Shown piece after piece: positions 40,398-50,176 of a DNA stretch of 64,000 bases. Both the position numbers and the translations under genes were made by a program. Each line of letters begins with the position of its first letter. Position 1 is the stretch's first letter. The stretch comes from Massilia sp. H-1 (GTDB taxonomy: Bacteria; Pseudomonadota; Gammaproteobacteria; Burkholderiales; Burkholderiaceae_D), in assembly GCA_024703915.1 (NCBI GenBank), contig CP087969.1, positions 5,332,001-5,396,000 on the forward strand, written 5' to 3'. The notes below the pieces were generated by a model. It did not search any database. It was given only the letters and a program-made list of their open reading frames with translations, and was not told the origin of the DNA.

Positions 40398-41209
40398 TTA
40401 GTGGATCGCGCCGCGGTCGGTCAGCACCCGGCGCTGCGGGATCGATGCTGACGATGGTCATGTTGCCGAGCGTGTCACCGGCGCCCACAACATGCACGTT
40501 CTCGCCGTCGGCGATCCAGGCCTGGCCGCGGAAAATCGTGTTCAGGCGGTAGTTGCCCGGGGCTGCAGGTGGCTCGCGGTCATTTCTGTGCCGGGCAATC
40601 CGGCGATCTTGCGCCACGCTGGCTGATGCGCGGGTAGGTTCGCGCGGCGCGGACGACCCGGAAGCGCTCGGCATGGCTGCGAGCCGCTGCTCCAGCGCGA
40701 GCAATCTGCGGTTCACTGCATCGATTGCCTCGATCATCGCGGTTGCCTGTGCGGCCTGTTGTTCGATGATGGACGCTGCTTAGGGGCATGGGGCCGACCT
40801 TGGACACGGCCAGGCTGGCCTGCGGCTCCGGCGCAGTGGCCTCCGGCCGCACTAGCAACCCTCGATTGGTCGGGTCGACCGGGGAGGCCGAAGCGGCGAC
40901 GAAGGCGGCGGAGTCCTCTGCAGCGCGGCGGCAGTTTCCGCTGTGCGCACCGGCGGCAGGAGCGCGCCCTGGTTGCCCGTGTGCGGCGCGTCCGGCCACA
41001 TGATCCATACGGCGGCGAACAGCAGCGCGACCGCGCCGAAATGCGGCAGGCCGACGCGCGCGGCGAGCGATTTTTTGCCCGATGGCGGTGGCTTGCAATC
41101 CGGCTTTGGTGGGGCTAGGCGTACCGCTTCCGGCCTCGCCAGGCAGCAGATTCATGTCGAAGACGTCAGGCCCCGGTTCAGGGCTCAGCGGCAGTTCCGA
41201 TTGTTTCAT
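40398..41209 (-). CDS. traP: TraP-family conjugation protein
   Basis: Starts MKQSELPLSPEPGPDVFDMNLLPGEA, followed by a proline-rich cytosolic stretch and one membrane helix (HFGAVALLFAAVWIMW). The periplasmic C-terminal domain GNYRLNTIFRGQAWIADGENVHVVGAGDTLGNMTIVSID is a beta-rich PilP-like fold typical of TraP. Corrupted GCCGGC sites at 41114-41120 and 40778-40787 and indels near 41080, 40940 and 40600. The ATG overlaps the repaired stop of traO. Confidence 0.75.
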
Positions 41210-42416
41210 GTGCTGTTCTCCCCGGTTTCACTGAGCTGCTTAGGCGCAGGCTGTACTTGATGCCCGGACCTGTGGCAGCTGGAATTCGTCGCTGGCGTAG
41301 ACGGGTTCCGATGAAGCGCACGCCGATCGTTTCGTCGCGCGGATCAGGACTTGCCTGACAGGCAGCAGGGCGGCATCGCTGCGCAGCACTTGTCCGGTTT
41401 CGGTGGCGACGCCGCCTGCAAGCAGCCGCGCCCGCGATGGTGCGGCCCGACGGCGTGCCGCTGCGGGTTTGGATGATGCCGCCGATCGGGGTGACGATGG
41501 TCTGCGTGTCGGCCTGTTCAGAACAGCTGCCCGGCTCTGCCGAGTCCGAGTGCGAGCGCTTAAGCAGTAGGATGCGCGAAAGGTATCTGTTGTTGACCTC
41601 GCCCGACAGCGCGCTGCGCATGGTGTGCTGGTCGATGGGCCTGGCGTGGATCCGGTACGTCCGGCCATTCCAGGCCATCTGCGTGAACGTCATGTCGACG
41701 CCGTTGTTCATGCGCTTGTATCCGGGGGCGTAGACAGCCGCGCCCGCATATGGCCCGGTCGCGATCTGGGCTTCCACCGTCGAGGTTTCATCGGTGTCGA
41801 TGTCGGTGCGCAGGACGGCAGGCACGACCGTAAATCCTGGGACCAGCGGTGCGGGAGCTGCTGCATCCGCGCCCGGCGCCATGCTTGGCGCCGCGACCTG
41901 AATTGCGGCAGCGGGCGTGACGGCAATCGCATCGCTCACGCGCGCAGCCGTATGAGGTACGGCGAGCCAGTTATTCATTAGCGCCTGCCCTTGTTCGGCG
42001 AGCCGCTGCTGCGCCCGTCCGTCCGTGCCTGGGACCGGCGCCTGGGTGGCCGTGCCGATGGCCTGCTGCGCCGGGGAAGGCGGCGGTTCGGACGCGGTGG
42101 TGACCGCCGCTGCCTCTGTTGGCGGCGGTGGTGGAACCGCTTGCGGGCGGGCGGAAAAGACGGACAGATAGCTCTCATCGGCCTGCGATGCCGCAGCGGC
42201 GTTGCGGAGATTGTACTTCTGTAGCACCTCGCCATAGTGCATGCTCTCCGGAACCGGCGCGCCGTGGCTGGTCTGGATCGCTCCCAGGTTTGACTGCGCC
42301 GGGCCGTTCGGTGCGGCGTAGCTGTAGACCAGGTAGCAGACGGCAGCGAGCGCGGCGGCGCCCCCGGCCAGCACCACTTTCGAATGCCTCCCCACGTCCG
42401 ATTGAAGCGTGCTCAT
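41206..42416 (-). CDS. traO: DotG/IcmE/TraO core-complex protein (VirB10-like)
   Basis: One N-terminal membrane helix (KVVLAGGAAALAAVCYLVYSYAA), a proline/alanine-rich periplasmic linker, then the VirB10-like domain with VLRTDIDTDETSTVEAQIATGPYAGAAVYAPGYKRMNNGVDMTFTQMAWNGRTYRIHARPID. It spans both membranes as the channel core. Corrupted GCCGGC sites at 41558-41565 and 41238-41245 and indels near 41520 and 41300; repair gives an end KYSLRRQLSETGENST that meets the traP ATG as ATGA. Confidence 0.88.
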
Positions 42417-42426
42417 GGCGGCCTCC

Positions 42427-43527
42427 CTAGTCGATGTCCAGTTGCAGCGTGACCTGGCGGTCGCCGTCAGACAGCGCGACGAATGGGGTGGGCGCGAGCT
42501 TGTAGACGCGGGTGCCGTCGTCCACCGCCATGCTTTGCTCGTAAGCGCTGCGGATCGGCAGATCGGTGCGCACGAAAAGCGCGCCGTCCAGGGACCAGAC
42601 ACGGGTCCGGGCCGGGGTGATACCCGCCACCTTCACCTGTTTGGCGGCCCTCGGAGGGAGTCCGTCGAGAAAGCCCTGCATTACGTCATCGTAGAGGGCG
42701 ATCTTGGCGGGGTAGAAGCGACGCCTGGCGGCGAGCCGGGCGCCCGCCCGGGAATGCGCAGGTCGAGCCGGTAGTCAACGACACGGCTACCTGACTTGCC
42801 GTCCGGCTCGCCAGTGACCAGCTTGACGACCACGGGTGTGGCGAAACCCTGGAGCAGCACGCTCAGATTGCCATCCTCGTAGGGCGACAGGGCAGAAACC
42901 ACGACCGTGGCGGTACCTTGCAGCCATTCGACGTCAAAGATGCGGTTGTCGGAAACGCGCGGCGCGGTGGCCAGCGGCCATGCGTTGCCATGCCTGCGTC
43001 GAGAAACAGCAGGGTCGAGGTTTCGCCGGGCAGCAGGCGGGCGATCGGCAGACTCGATCCCGGTGACAGGTCCACGGTCGCTGCTGCTGATGCGCGGGAG
43101 CGTGCGCACCGGCTTGTATGCTTTGGCCTTGCGGGTGCGCTCGACGGCCCTGCGCATGCGGATGATTTCTTCTGCCGTGAAGGGGGGCAGGATTCCGCTC
43201 GCCTGGTCGGTCAGGTTGGGCGGCGCCAGCGGTGGCAGGGGCGCGATACCGTCGGCACTGGCGGGGCCCTTTTGGGCCGAACGTGCCGGTGCCTAAGCCG
43301 CCGTGGCGTAGTTGGCCTAGCCCATAGCTTGACTGCTGCACGGTCTGAGCGGCGACCGGCGCAGCGCGGCCGCTCGGTTCCTGCGGGGGCGGCGGGAAGG
43401 CCTTGCCCGTCGGCTGCGGCGCCGCAGCGACAGGCGGAGCGATGGCGGGTGCGACTGGCAGTGGCTGCGCCTGCGCTGCTGCCGTCGTGATGGCTGCGAT
43501 CAGTGCCGTGCGGAAGATGCGATGCAT
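42427..43527 (-). CDS. traN: DotH/IcmK/TraN outer-membrane core protein
   Basis: Signal peptide MHRIFRTALIAAITTAAAQA, a proline-rich linker, ILPPFTAEEIIRMRRAVERTRKAKAY (a conserved helix of DotH), then the beta-rich domain VSDNRIFDVEWLQGTATVVVSALSPYEDGNLSVLLQGFATPVVVKLV and the end TPFVALSDGDRQVTLQLDID. DotH forms the outer-membrane ring with DotC and DotD. Corrupted GCCGGC sites at 43291-43298 and 43315-43321 and indels near 43255, 42990 and 42715. Confidence 0.87.
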
Positions 43528-43537
43528 GCTGAGCTCC

Positions 43538-44275
43538 TTACATGGGCGCGGTGACGAGCTGGCCGATCCCGATCCCTTCGACCGAATCGACCGTGGAGAC
43601 GCGCTCGATGCGCACGTTGGCGAGGAAACGCTGCGCGGGCAGGCGCGTGGACTGCCCTTCGAGACGCACTTCGATCGGCAGTTCGACGATCCACTGGTAA
43701 ACACCGTCCTCGATCCCTTCGCGCGTGAGCACGCCCGTTCCGGCGGAGATCGACATGTTCATTCTCCTTTCCTTCACGGCGTCCAGGACCCCGGCGTTTT
43801 TCAGGGCATCGAGGAAGGATTTGAACCCGGCACGGGTGTAGCCGGGACGGACGTCCTCGAGCTGCTGACGCCAATTCAGGAAATCCATCGTGAACGACCG
43901 GGCTACATTGTCCCTGGCGTACTGGATGACGTCGGCCGTCTTGCGATAGGGCTGCGATTGCGGCACCAGCGGGACAAAGCGTCCATTGTCGGCGGCAAAG
44001 TACTGGCGGTCGGGGTGGGTTGCCTGCCAGCCCAGGTAGAGATTGGACAGAGACAGGGCGACCACCACGCCGGTCAGAAGAAAGTTCAGCTTGACGGAGG
44101 CGCCCGCGATGGACTGGATGTGTTTGCGATCTTCCATCTGCCGCACCGCGGGTGTGAGCGCATCGACGGTCCTGTGCAGCTGACGCTGAATGGTCGCGTA
44201 CATGCCGTCGCGCTCTCCGACGTCGGTATCTACGGGAGGCAGGTCGGATTGGGGCTGGGCAACGGGTGAGGTCAC
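43538..44275 (-). CDS. traM: DotI/IcmL/TraM inner-membrane protein (VirB8-like)
   Basis: An undamaged 245-residue protein. Cytosolic N-terminus, one membrane helix (SVKLNFLLTGVVVALSLSNLYLGWQA) and a periplasmic VirB8-like domain with YFAADNGRFVPLVPQSQPY and ARDNVARSFTMDFLNWRQQLEDVRPGYT. First gene of the long leftward tra operon; operator C lies 19 bp upstream of its ATG. Confidence 0.92.
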   Translation of the reverse strand: MTSPVAQPQSDLPPVDTDVGERDGMYATIQRQLHRTVDALTPAVRQMEDRKHIQSIAGASVKLNFLLTGVVVALSLSNLYLGWQATHPDRQYFAADNGRFVPLVPQSQPYRKTADVIQYARDNVARSFTMDFLNWRQQLEDVRPGYTRAGFKSFLDALKNAGVLDAVKERRMNMSISAGTGVLTREGIEDGVYQWIVELPIEVRLEGQSTRLPAQRFLANVRIERVSTVDSVEGIGIGQLVTAPM

Positions 44276-44294
44276 GGTCGTCTCCTGAAGGTCA

Positions 44295-44319
44295 TTTGTA
44301 CTTTATGCCTAATACAAAA
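44295..44319. promoter_or_regulatory. Operator-like palindrome C before the traM operon
   Basis: TTTGTA-N12-TACAAAA, spacing as in the other copies, 19 bp before the traM ATG and in the divergent gap toward the rightward gene at 44494. Binding here would directly gate the main transfer operon. Confidence 0.7.
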
Positions 44320-44493
44320 AACCGCCATCGTGCACATGCATGCTGTTTGACCGCCATCAGCAACCGCGCCGGACGCGGCACGGAGTCCGGACTTGCAGGG
44401 AACCGGAAGCGCCTGGCGCGATCGGCCGCCATCGAAGTTATTTGATTTTCAATAAAATTATTTTCGACCGGCCAGATATTGTGATTACGAAAT

Positions 44494-44951
44494 ATGAAAG
44501 AACTCTTCCGGCTTCATGATAGGAAATCAGATGGATGCGATGGCAATGAGGGAAGTCCTCGGTGTTGGATGTGGATGCGATTGGCGGATCGAGGCGACCG
44601 AGGCGGCAATGCGGATAGAGAAAGAGATCGCGCGGGTGCTGTACTCACAAGTGATCATGCGCAAGGCGAATCGCGCATTGCGGGGAAGGCAGAACCGATG
44701 TGTTGCGCGCGATGGATTTTTCGCACGAGCATATTGCCGAACTGGGGAGACGGCACGCAGCGGGCAAAGACGGGTTTCCTGCATACGTACTTCGCGGTAA
44801 TGGCGAACTGATCCGCGTGCTGCGAAGACGTCAGCGCCAACTTGTCGGCGCGCTGGACCGGAGCCCCGGCACTCCGGTCATCGTTTCGTTCCAGCGCCAT
44901 GCATGCCGCCCTTCCAGCGTGGTATCGGAGCCGCAATGTGCTCCTTGTTGA
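44494..44951 (+). CDS. Hypothetical helical protein divergent from traM
   Basis: After frame changes near 44525 and 44700 the reading is MKELFRLHD.. REVLGVGC.. RIEATEAAMRIEKEIARVLYSQVIMRKANRALRG, then LRAMDFSHEHIAELGRRHAAGKDGFPAYVLRGNGELIRVLRRRQRQLVGAL. The segment HEHIAELGRRHAAG could be part of a DNA-binding helix pair, and the place opposite the transfer operon would suit a regulator, but I recognise no family. About 150 residues. Confidence 0.4.
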
Positions 44952-44984
44952 GTTCGATAAGTCAGCGGCGACACCGCGGACAGC

Positions 44985-45910
44985 CTACCTGCGCTGCTGC
45001 GTGACGGCCATCTCGGTCCCGAGGCGATTACTTGCGCCGGGCGCGCATGGCGTACGGCTGTTTCCTGGCTTGTTGCCGTCGCTCTCATTGCCAGTCTGGC
45101 GCGGTGGGGCGCGTGGTTCGTTTCGATCCTGATGCCGCGAAGTATTCACCACGTGCCATCGTTCGGCGTGCTCGGTCACGCAGGTTGTCCCCACGAATCG
45201 TCCTGCTGCATCCAGGACTGGTCTCATCGCAAGGGCGGACGACTGTCCCAGGTGATGCAGTTTGACGTGGTCATGCAAGCAGAACCGATTCACTTCGGAA
45301 TTGGTGGGCCAGGTCGGCCCCCCAGACTGATAGCAGCCGACCATTTTCACCTTCGATGGTCGCGACAAAACATATGGGTCCTCCGTGCCTATGCAGGAAC
45401 GGTGCCATCCCGCTGTGCAACACCGTTCCCGATAGGGGTGGCACGTCAGGATACGGATGTTCGCCTGCTTCGTCGGGCATGGAAGCATCACCCCGTTTGT
45501 TGCGTGCGCACTCGTTCCGAAAGAAATCCAGTTCGCGCCGGTGCAGTGGTCTGCGGGTGACATTACAGGCGCCCGCCTCATTCTCCAGAAAAGTGCGCTT
45601 GACGTATTCCTCAAGCAAAGGGCTGATCGTCCATAGCGCGTGCCCGTAGTCGTAGACATGCTCGAACGGGGCCGCAATCAACAGCGCCGCAAACTGTTTG
45701 CGTCTGGGATCCTGAATGGCCGCGAGTGCGGCGGCATCCAGGCGCGCCCACTCCTTGATTTCGCCAGGCGTGTAGTCCTTATCGAGATCAACCTGTCCGA
45801 GACGATCATGAATGGACAGCATGTGTTCGCGCTCGACGTCGAGCCTGCGCGCGGCACCGACCGAGTCGTCGGCTGGAAGTCGGCATGTCGGGATCGGGTT
45901 GCGTGTTCAT
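44985..45910 (-). CDS. KfrB-domain protein of the transfer region
   Basis: N-terminus MNTQPDPDMPTSSRR, then DYTPGEIKEWARLDAAALAAIQDPRRKQFAALLIAAPFEHVYDYGHALWTISPLLEEYVKRTFL, a helical domain. The C-terminal part reads ICFVATIEGENGRLLSVWGADLAHQ..LHHLGQSSALAMRPVLDAAGRFVGTTCVTEHAERWHVV, matching the KfrB fold (VWGxDL, GxxxAMRPVLDxxG, H..W.V). Frame changes near 45845 and 45285. Located with the zinc-ribbon gene in the leftward operon below operator D. Function unknown. Confidence 0.55.
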
Positions 45911-45931
45911 GTCTATCCTTTTCGGTGCTTG

Positions 45932-46211
45932 TCAGCCTTCGAATGGCTCTGTACTAATAGACGGCAGCTGCTGCCCTGGCCTGTCGCATCCGCAGCGAAG
46001 GCATACCCGGATCGACGAGGGGTCGCGCAGGCATGGGCGGATGGCGTCAGTTTCATGCTTAGCCACATTCGGGACAAGTCGTTGCGATTTCCGAAGCTCG
46101 AATTTGTGCCGATAGAAATGGCGGGGCGCCTTCGCATTGGCGTTCTGCCGCATCGTCGCTGTGCAGGTCTGTCAACGCCGCATGGGAAGGCGCGCTTCTT
46201 GCCACTTCCAT
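45932..46211 (-). CDS. Small zinc-ribbon protein
   Basis: Visible only when the corrupted GCCGGC at 46057-46063 is restored. From ATG 46211 (GAGGACAGG upstream) it reads MEVARSAPSHAALTDLHSDDAAERQ and then TTCPECGRHETDAIRPCLRDPSSIRVCLRCGCDRPGQQL, with CPEC and CLRC pairs about 25 residues apart: a classic zinc ribbon. About 93 residues ending STEPFEG. It lies 22 bases before the KfrB-domain gene. A nucleic-acid or protein-binding role is likely; no target known. Confidence 0.5.
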
Positions 46212-46291
46212 CCTGTCCTCATTGCTTAGGCGCGCCAGACCGTGACAGCCAGGCGCGCGCAGCAGCGATGCGAGCACGGTGCGCAATGTCG

Positions 46292-46794
46292 TCAGCGCGC
46301 GGTCGCCTCCTGGATCCGGACCTTGTGCGCTGTGTTGGCGACGGCATGCTGAAAGCCCCGTTCGCCGCTCACCTCGTTCGTGATGTCCTGCGCGGATGCC
46401 GGTACCGGTTGCCGGGGTTGTGAAAACATCTCGTACGCGTGCGTCAAGCGCTGCCAGCCCACCGGGCCAAGCAGTTGGGGGCCGCTATGGGCGTCCAGGC
46501 CGAGGGCGGCCAGCAGCGCCGACGGGAGGCCTAAGCACGGGTGGTCCAGCTCATGGCGTCGTAGTAGACGCAGTGAAGGGCCAGCAAGCCGTCGAACTGT
46601 GCGGCGGCGTAGGCGCTGCGCTCGGGAAGGCGGCAGCGGATGCGCAACTGGTCCAGTGAGTCCGACAGGCGCCCGATCTTGAGCAGATTGAGCCAGTCGT
46701 CGCGAAAGACCGAAATCAGTTCGCCCGTGAGGGCGGCCTGCACCCACTGGTCGATTGCCCGCGGCTGGGGCCGATGTTGCGCACTCTTTTTCAT
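46292..46794 (-). CDS. Hypothetical protein paired with the AAA ATPase
   Basis: Restoring the corrupted GCCGGC at 46530-46537 gives 166 residues: MKKSAQHRPQPRAIDQWVQAALTGELISVFRDDWLNLLKIGRLSDSL..., through SWTTRAGLPSALLAALGLDAHSGPQLLGPVGWQRLTHAYEMFS, to VRIQEATAR. Mostly helical and soluble. It follows the AAA ATPase by 50 bases on the same strand and is likely its functional partner. No family recognised. Confidence 0.5.
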
Positions 46795-46844
46795 GATTGA
46801 CTCCTCGATGTCTGTTGTGCCGAGACGGCATTGGACAGGGCTCG

Positions 46845-48082
46845 CTAGACCGGCGCGTGACGTCTGGCGCGGCTGCGAAGGCGGTCGAGCTGGGTTTGCT
46901 GCGGGGGAGGGCGTTCAGGCGCGACCGGTGGCCAGGTGCCCTTTAGTTTTCGCCTTGAATACCACGGGTACATCATGGCTTCGTCGATGGCATATTCGCC
47001 CCGTGCCGATTTCCATACCAGGGCGGGCGTGCGGTTGCGCAGCAGGAATCGAGCACGTGCTGCACCTGGGCCGGGGTGATCCGTTCTCCGACCGAATCGG
47101 CATAGAAGTTGAGCGCGTCGGCGTCGTAGGCGCAGAAAGCGCGAACCTTGCTCCAGCAGACGCCACAGGACCGCCTGTTCAACCGGTTTCAGCGACAGGA
47201 AGTCGGAGGCCATTTGCTGTTCGTCGTCGACGGAGCGCTGAAAGGCGGCCCGCAGGATGACGTCTTCAAAGCGGGCGGCGGACTGGTTCAGCGGGTTCAG
47301 GACTTCGCCGAGGGCGTGCGCGAAAAAACTGCAGTAAGCAGCTGAACATGTTGAATGCGACAAGCAGCTTGTCGATGTCGGCGGGCACGAGGTGGGGGCG
47401 TTGGCGTTCCACCAGCCGGGCGACGTGAGTGACGAAGTCGCGCCCGAGGTCGGGCATTTTCTGAATTGCCGATCCGTAGAACGGGGCGCTGGTGGTGTTG
47501 ACCAGGCGCAGCAGCTTGTCACGATCGGACCCGGACATGATCAGCATGAGGTTGATCTCGCCCGGCTGGTTCAATTGGTCCCGCGCCGATTTCAGCGCCA
47601 TCATGGCCGATTCTGCCCAGGTCGCTCGTCAAGGCCTGCTGCGCCTCGTCGATGATGAGGGCGACGGGCTTTTTCGCAGCAGTGTGCAGCGAACGCAGTG
47701 CGTCGGTCAGCGTGGATCCTTCGACGCGGCCGATCTTCTTGGTATCGATCTTGAGGGTGCTTAGAAGATGTTGACTTCGTCGAGTCCCATCGACTTGGCG
47801 GTCCGTGCGACCGGGCCGAGGACCCTGGCCAGCGCCGCGCCAATGGTGTCGGAAATGAGCGCTGCCGGGTCGCGCTTCTGGTCGGCCCACAGGTCGCAGT
47901 ACACCACCAGAATGCCGCGCGCTTCCAGTTCGGGACGCAGATCGGACATCAGAAACGTCGATTTGCCAGTGCGGCGGGGGCGCGGCCAGGAACAGGCCGC
48001 TGCTGGAGTCGCCGAAGACGGCGTGACCTTGCAGGCCGTCGGCGAGGGTCTTGGCGAGAATGGGGCGGGGGAAGTGGTCCAT
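46845..48082 (-). CDS. AAA-type ATPase of the transfer region
   Basis: P-loop LAAPRRTGKSTFL near residue 35, ILVVYCDLW strand, Walker B KPVALIIDEAQQAL, and LMLIMSGSDRDKLLRLVNT as sensor region place it among ORC/STAND-like (ExeA/TniB-type) ATPases. The C-terminal part is helical with RITPAQVQHVLDS and ALVWKSARGEYAIDEAMMYPWY. A corrupted site at 47759-47767 and indels near 47625, 47330, 47160 and 47045 break it; repaired length about 410 residues. Operator D lies 110 bp upstream. A role in transfer, replication or defence cannot be told apart. Confidence 0.65.
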
Positions 48083-48419
48083 GGCAATTATGGAAAATTA
48101 TTCGCAAGTGGATAAAATTATGGTGCCTGTTGTGGAGCGACATAATTGCGATTCACATCGTGGCCGATCCATCGCGTGGCGGCTTCGTTTTTTTTGTATG
48201 ATAGGTCTAATACAAAATAAGTCCGGCGCTACGTGCGCAGAGTTTGATCTTTGTCTTGCTCATTTCTGGGGGGATATCGGGTCAGGCGCGAGTAGGTCCA
48301 CGCAGGACGATCACAGCGTCGTCGATGACGCGACGACGCGACGCGACGGTTGCGCACCAAAAGGCAGGCGGGGATGCGTGGGGGAAAGACGAGACTGCGT
48401 GTGCTATCATGATTTCACC
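48083..48419. other. Divergent gap between AAA-ATPase and copper operons
   Basis: 337 bases between the leftward ATPase gene and the rightward copper cluster; it marks the border of the transfer region and the copper cargo. It contains operator D and otherwise no gene. I see no clear CueR or CusR site. Confidence 0.5.
48192..48217. promoter_or_regulatory. Operator-like palindrome D before the AAA-ATPase gene
   Basis: TTTTGTA-N12-TACAAAA with perfect arms, extended by one more matched pair (TTTTGTAT / ATACAAAA). It is the best copy in the window together with site A. It could serve the ATPase gene, the copper cluster, or both. Confidence 0.7.
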
Positions 48420-48811
48420 ATGAGAATGATGAGGCTTTCCAGGCTGCTCGTTGCCGCCATCACATTGTTCAGCTTGCTGTTCACGCAGCTCGCTGTCGCT
48501 GCCTACGCGTGCCCGGCATTGAGCACGGCAACTCCTGCCAGCCTGGTGTTCGACCGGACATGCCGGACTGCCAGGGAATGCAGCCCGAGCAAAGGCGGCT
48601 GGCCTGTGCGCCGCGCACTGCGAGAAGGCGCCCCAGTCGGCCGATACCCCATCCATTCCTGCGGTTGCGCCGTTTATCCAGGGGGCGCTCACCGTCGTCC
48701 TGTCCCAGGGCGATAGCGTTCTGCCATGGACGCCGCCGCCAGCCGGGTTCCAGTCGCGCCGCACCGGCGCGCTGCCGCTTACCATTCGCAACTGCTGCTT
48801 CCTGAATCTGA
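48420..48811 (+). CDS. Small exported copper-locus protein
   Basis: Starts MRMMRLSRLLVAAITLFSLLFTQLAVAAYACP, a clear signal peptide. After indels near 48545 and 48605 it continues with DMPDCQGMQPEQRRLACAAHCEKAPQ, a Cys/Met/His set often seen in periplasmic proteins heading betaproteobacterial cus operons, and ends near LPLTIRNCCFL. The true stop lies about 48805-48811 if one base is wrong there. About 125 residues. Likely periplasmic copper handling; exact function unknown. Confidence 0.55.
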
Positions 48812-48884
48812 TCTACCCGATTGCTTGTTCACCGCCGCTCGGTCAATCCCTTGCGGCCGTTGCCCATTGCTTTTCGGAGATCCC

Positions 48885-50176
48885 ATGCATTTCACCACCA
48901 CTTCAGCGCGGCGCTGGCGACGCGCTTTCCTAGCCGCTTTATTGCTGCTGGCGTTCGGGTCCAGCGCCATTGCGGACAGCGAGCCGCTCGGCTTCGAGCA
49001 ATCCCTGCAGATCGCGGTTGCCCGCTCGCGCCAGCTTGCCTAAGCATCGATTCGGCCGTTGCCGCCTCGCGCGAGATGGCGGTGGCGGCCCGCCAGCTGC
49101 CAGATCCGATACTCAAGGTTGGCGTCGACAATCTTCCAGTGTCGGGCGCGGACCGCTTTTCCCTGTCCGACGATTTCATGACCATGCGCCGGATCGGCGT
49201 TGTGCAGGAGCTCACCGGCGCGGTCAAGCGCGATCGCCGCGCCGACGCCTTCCAGCGCGAGGCCGACCAGGCGCTGGCGGAAAGGCAAGCGGCCGCGGTC
49301 GCCATCGAACGCGAAACGGCGATCGCGTGGCTGGACAGCTTTTTCTATCAGGCGCTCGCCCAGCTCGCCGCCGACCAGGTGGCGCAAGCGCAGCAGGAAA
49401 TCCAGGCAAGCGAAGGCGCGTATCGGGGTGGCAAAGGCAGTCTGGCGGAGGTGCTGGCCGCGCGCAGCGCCCTGGCCATGGCCGAGGACCGCGCCAGCGA
49501 GGCGCAGCGACGCCGCACCAGCGCGGCCACCGTTCTGGCGCGCTGGATCGGGGACGCCGCTGCCAGACCGCTGGCACCGCCATGGCGCTGGACCGGATTC
49601 CGTTCGACAGCGGCACGCTCGATGGGCACTTGGTTCACCACCCGCAACTCGTGGTCATGGATCGGCGGGTCGACGCCGCCCTGGCCGCGGTGCGCAGCGC
49701 CGAAGCATCCAGGAAAGCGGATTGGTCGGTCGAGCTGGCATTCCAGCAGCGCGGCCCGGCGTTCTCGAATATGGTCTCCGTCGGTGTGTCGGTGCCCTTG
49801 CAGTGGGACCGCAGGAACCGGCAGGACCGCGATGTGGCCGCCAAAGTCGCCCTGGCCGACCAGGCCCGGGCCGACCGCGAGGAAGCCCAGCGCACGCACG
49901 TGGCGGAGACGCGCGTGATGATCGAAGAATGGGACAACGGCCAGGAACGGATCGGGCGTTTCGAGCGTGAACTGCTGCCGCTGGCGGCCAAGGCGTGTGA
50001 CGGCTGCCCTGGCCGTCTATCGTGGCGGCAAGGGCGCCTTGTCGGATGTGCTCGCCGCACGGCGGGCCGAAACGGAGGTGCGCCAGCAGGCGCTGGAACT
50101 GCGCATGGCGAACGCGCGCCTGTGGGGGCAACTGCATTTCCTTTTCCCGCATGGCATGAACGGAGACGCGAATTGA
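48885..50176 (+). CDS. cusC: Outer-membrane factor of a CusCBA copper efflux system
   Basis: TolC-fold protein forming the outer-membrane exit duct. Signal peptide MHFTTTSARRWRRAFLAALLLLAFG, then GFEQSLQIAVARSRQLAGIDSAVAASREMAVAARQLPDPIL, RIGVVQELTGAVKRDRRADAFQREADQAL and the second repeat VDAALAAVRSAEASRKADWSVELAFQQRGP. A corrupted GCCGGC at 49038-49045 and indels near 49588 and 49993 interrupt it. About 430 residues. Its stop overlaps the TTG start of cusB. Confidence 0.88.

Noticed and set aside
240-41530. TTCGAA as a second corrupted motif, since guaA (near 245) and traO (near 41520) both read TTCAGAA
   Set aside because: Intact TTCGAA is present elsewhere, for example near 9222, 12346, 31290, 42380 and 54270, so the motif is not systematically changed.
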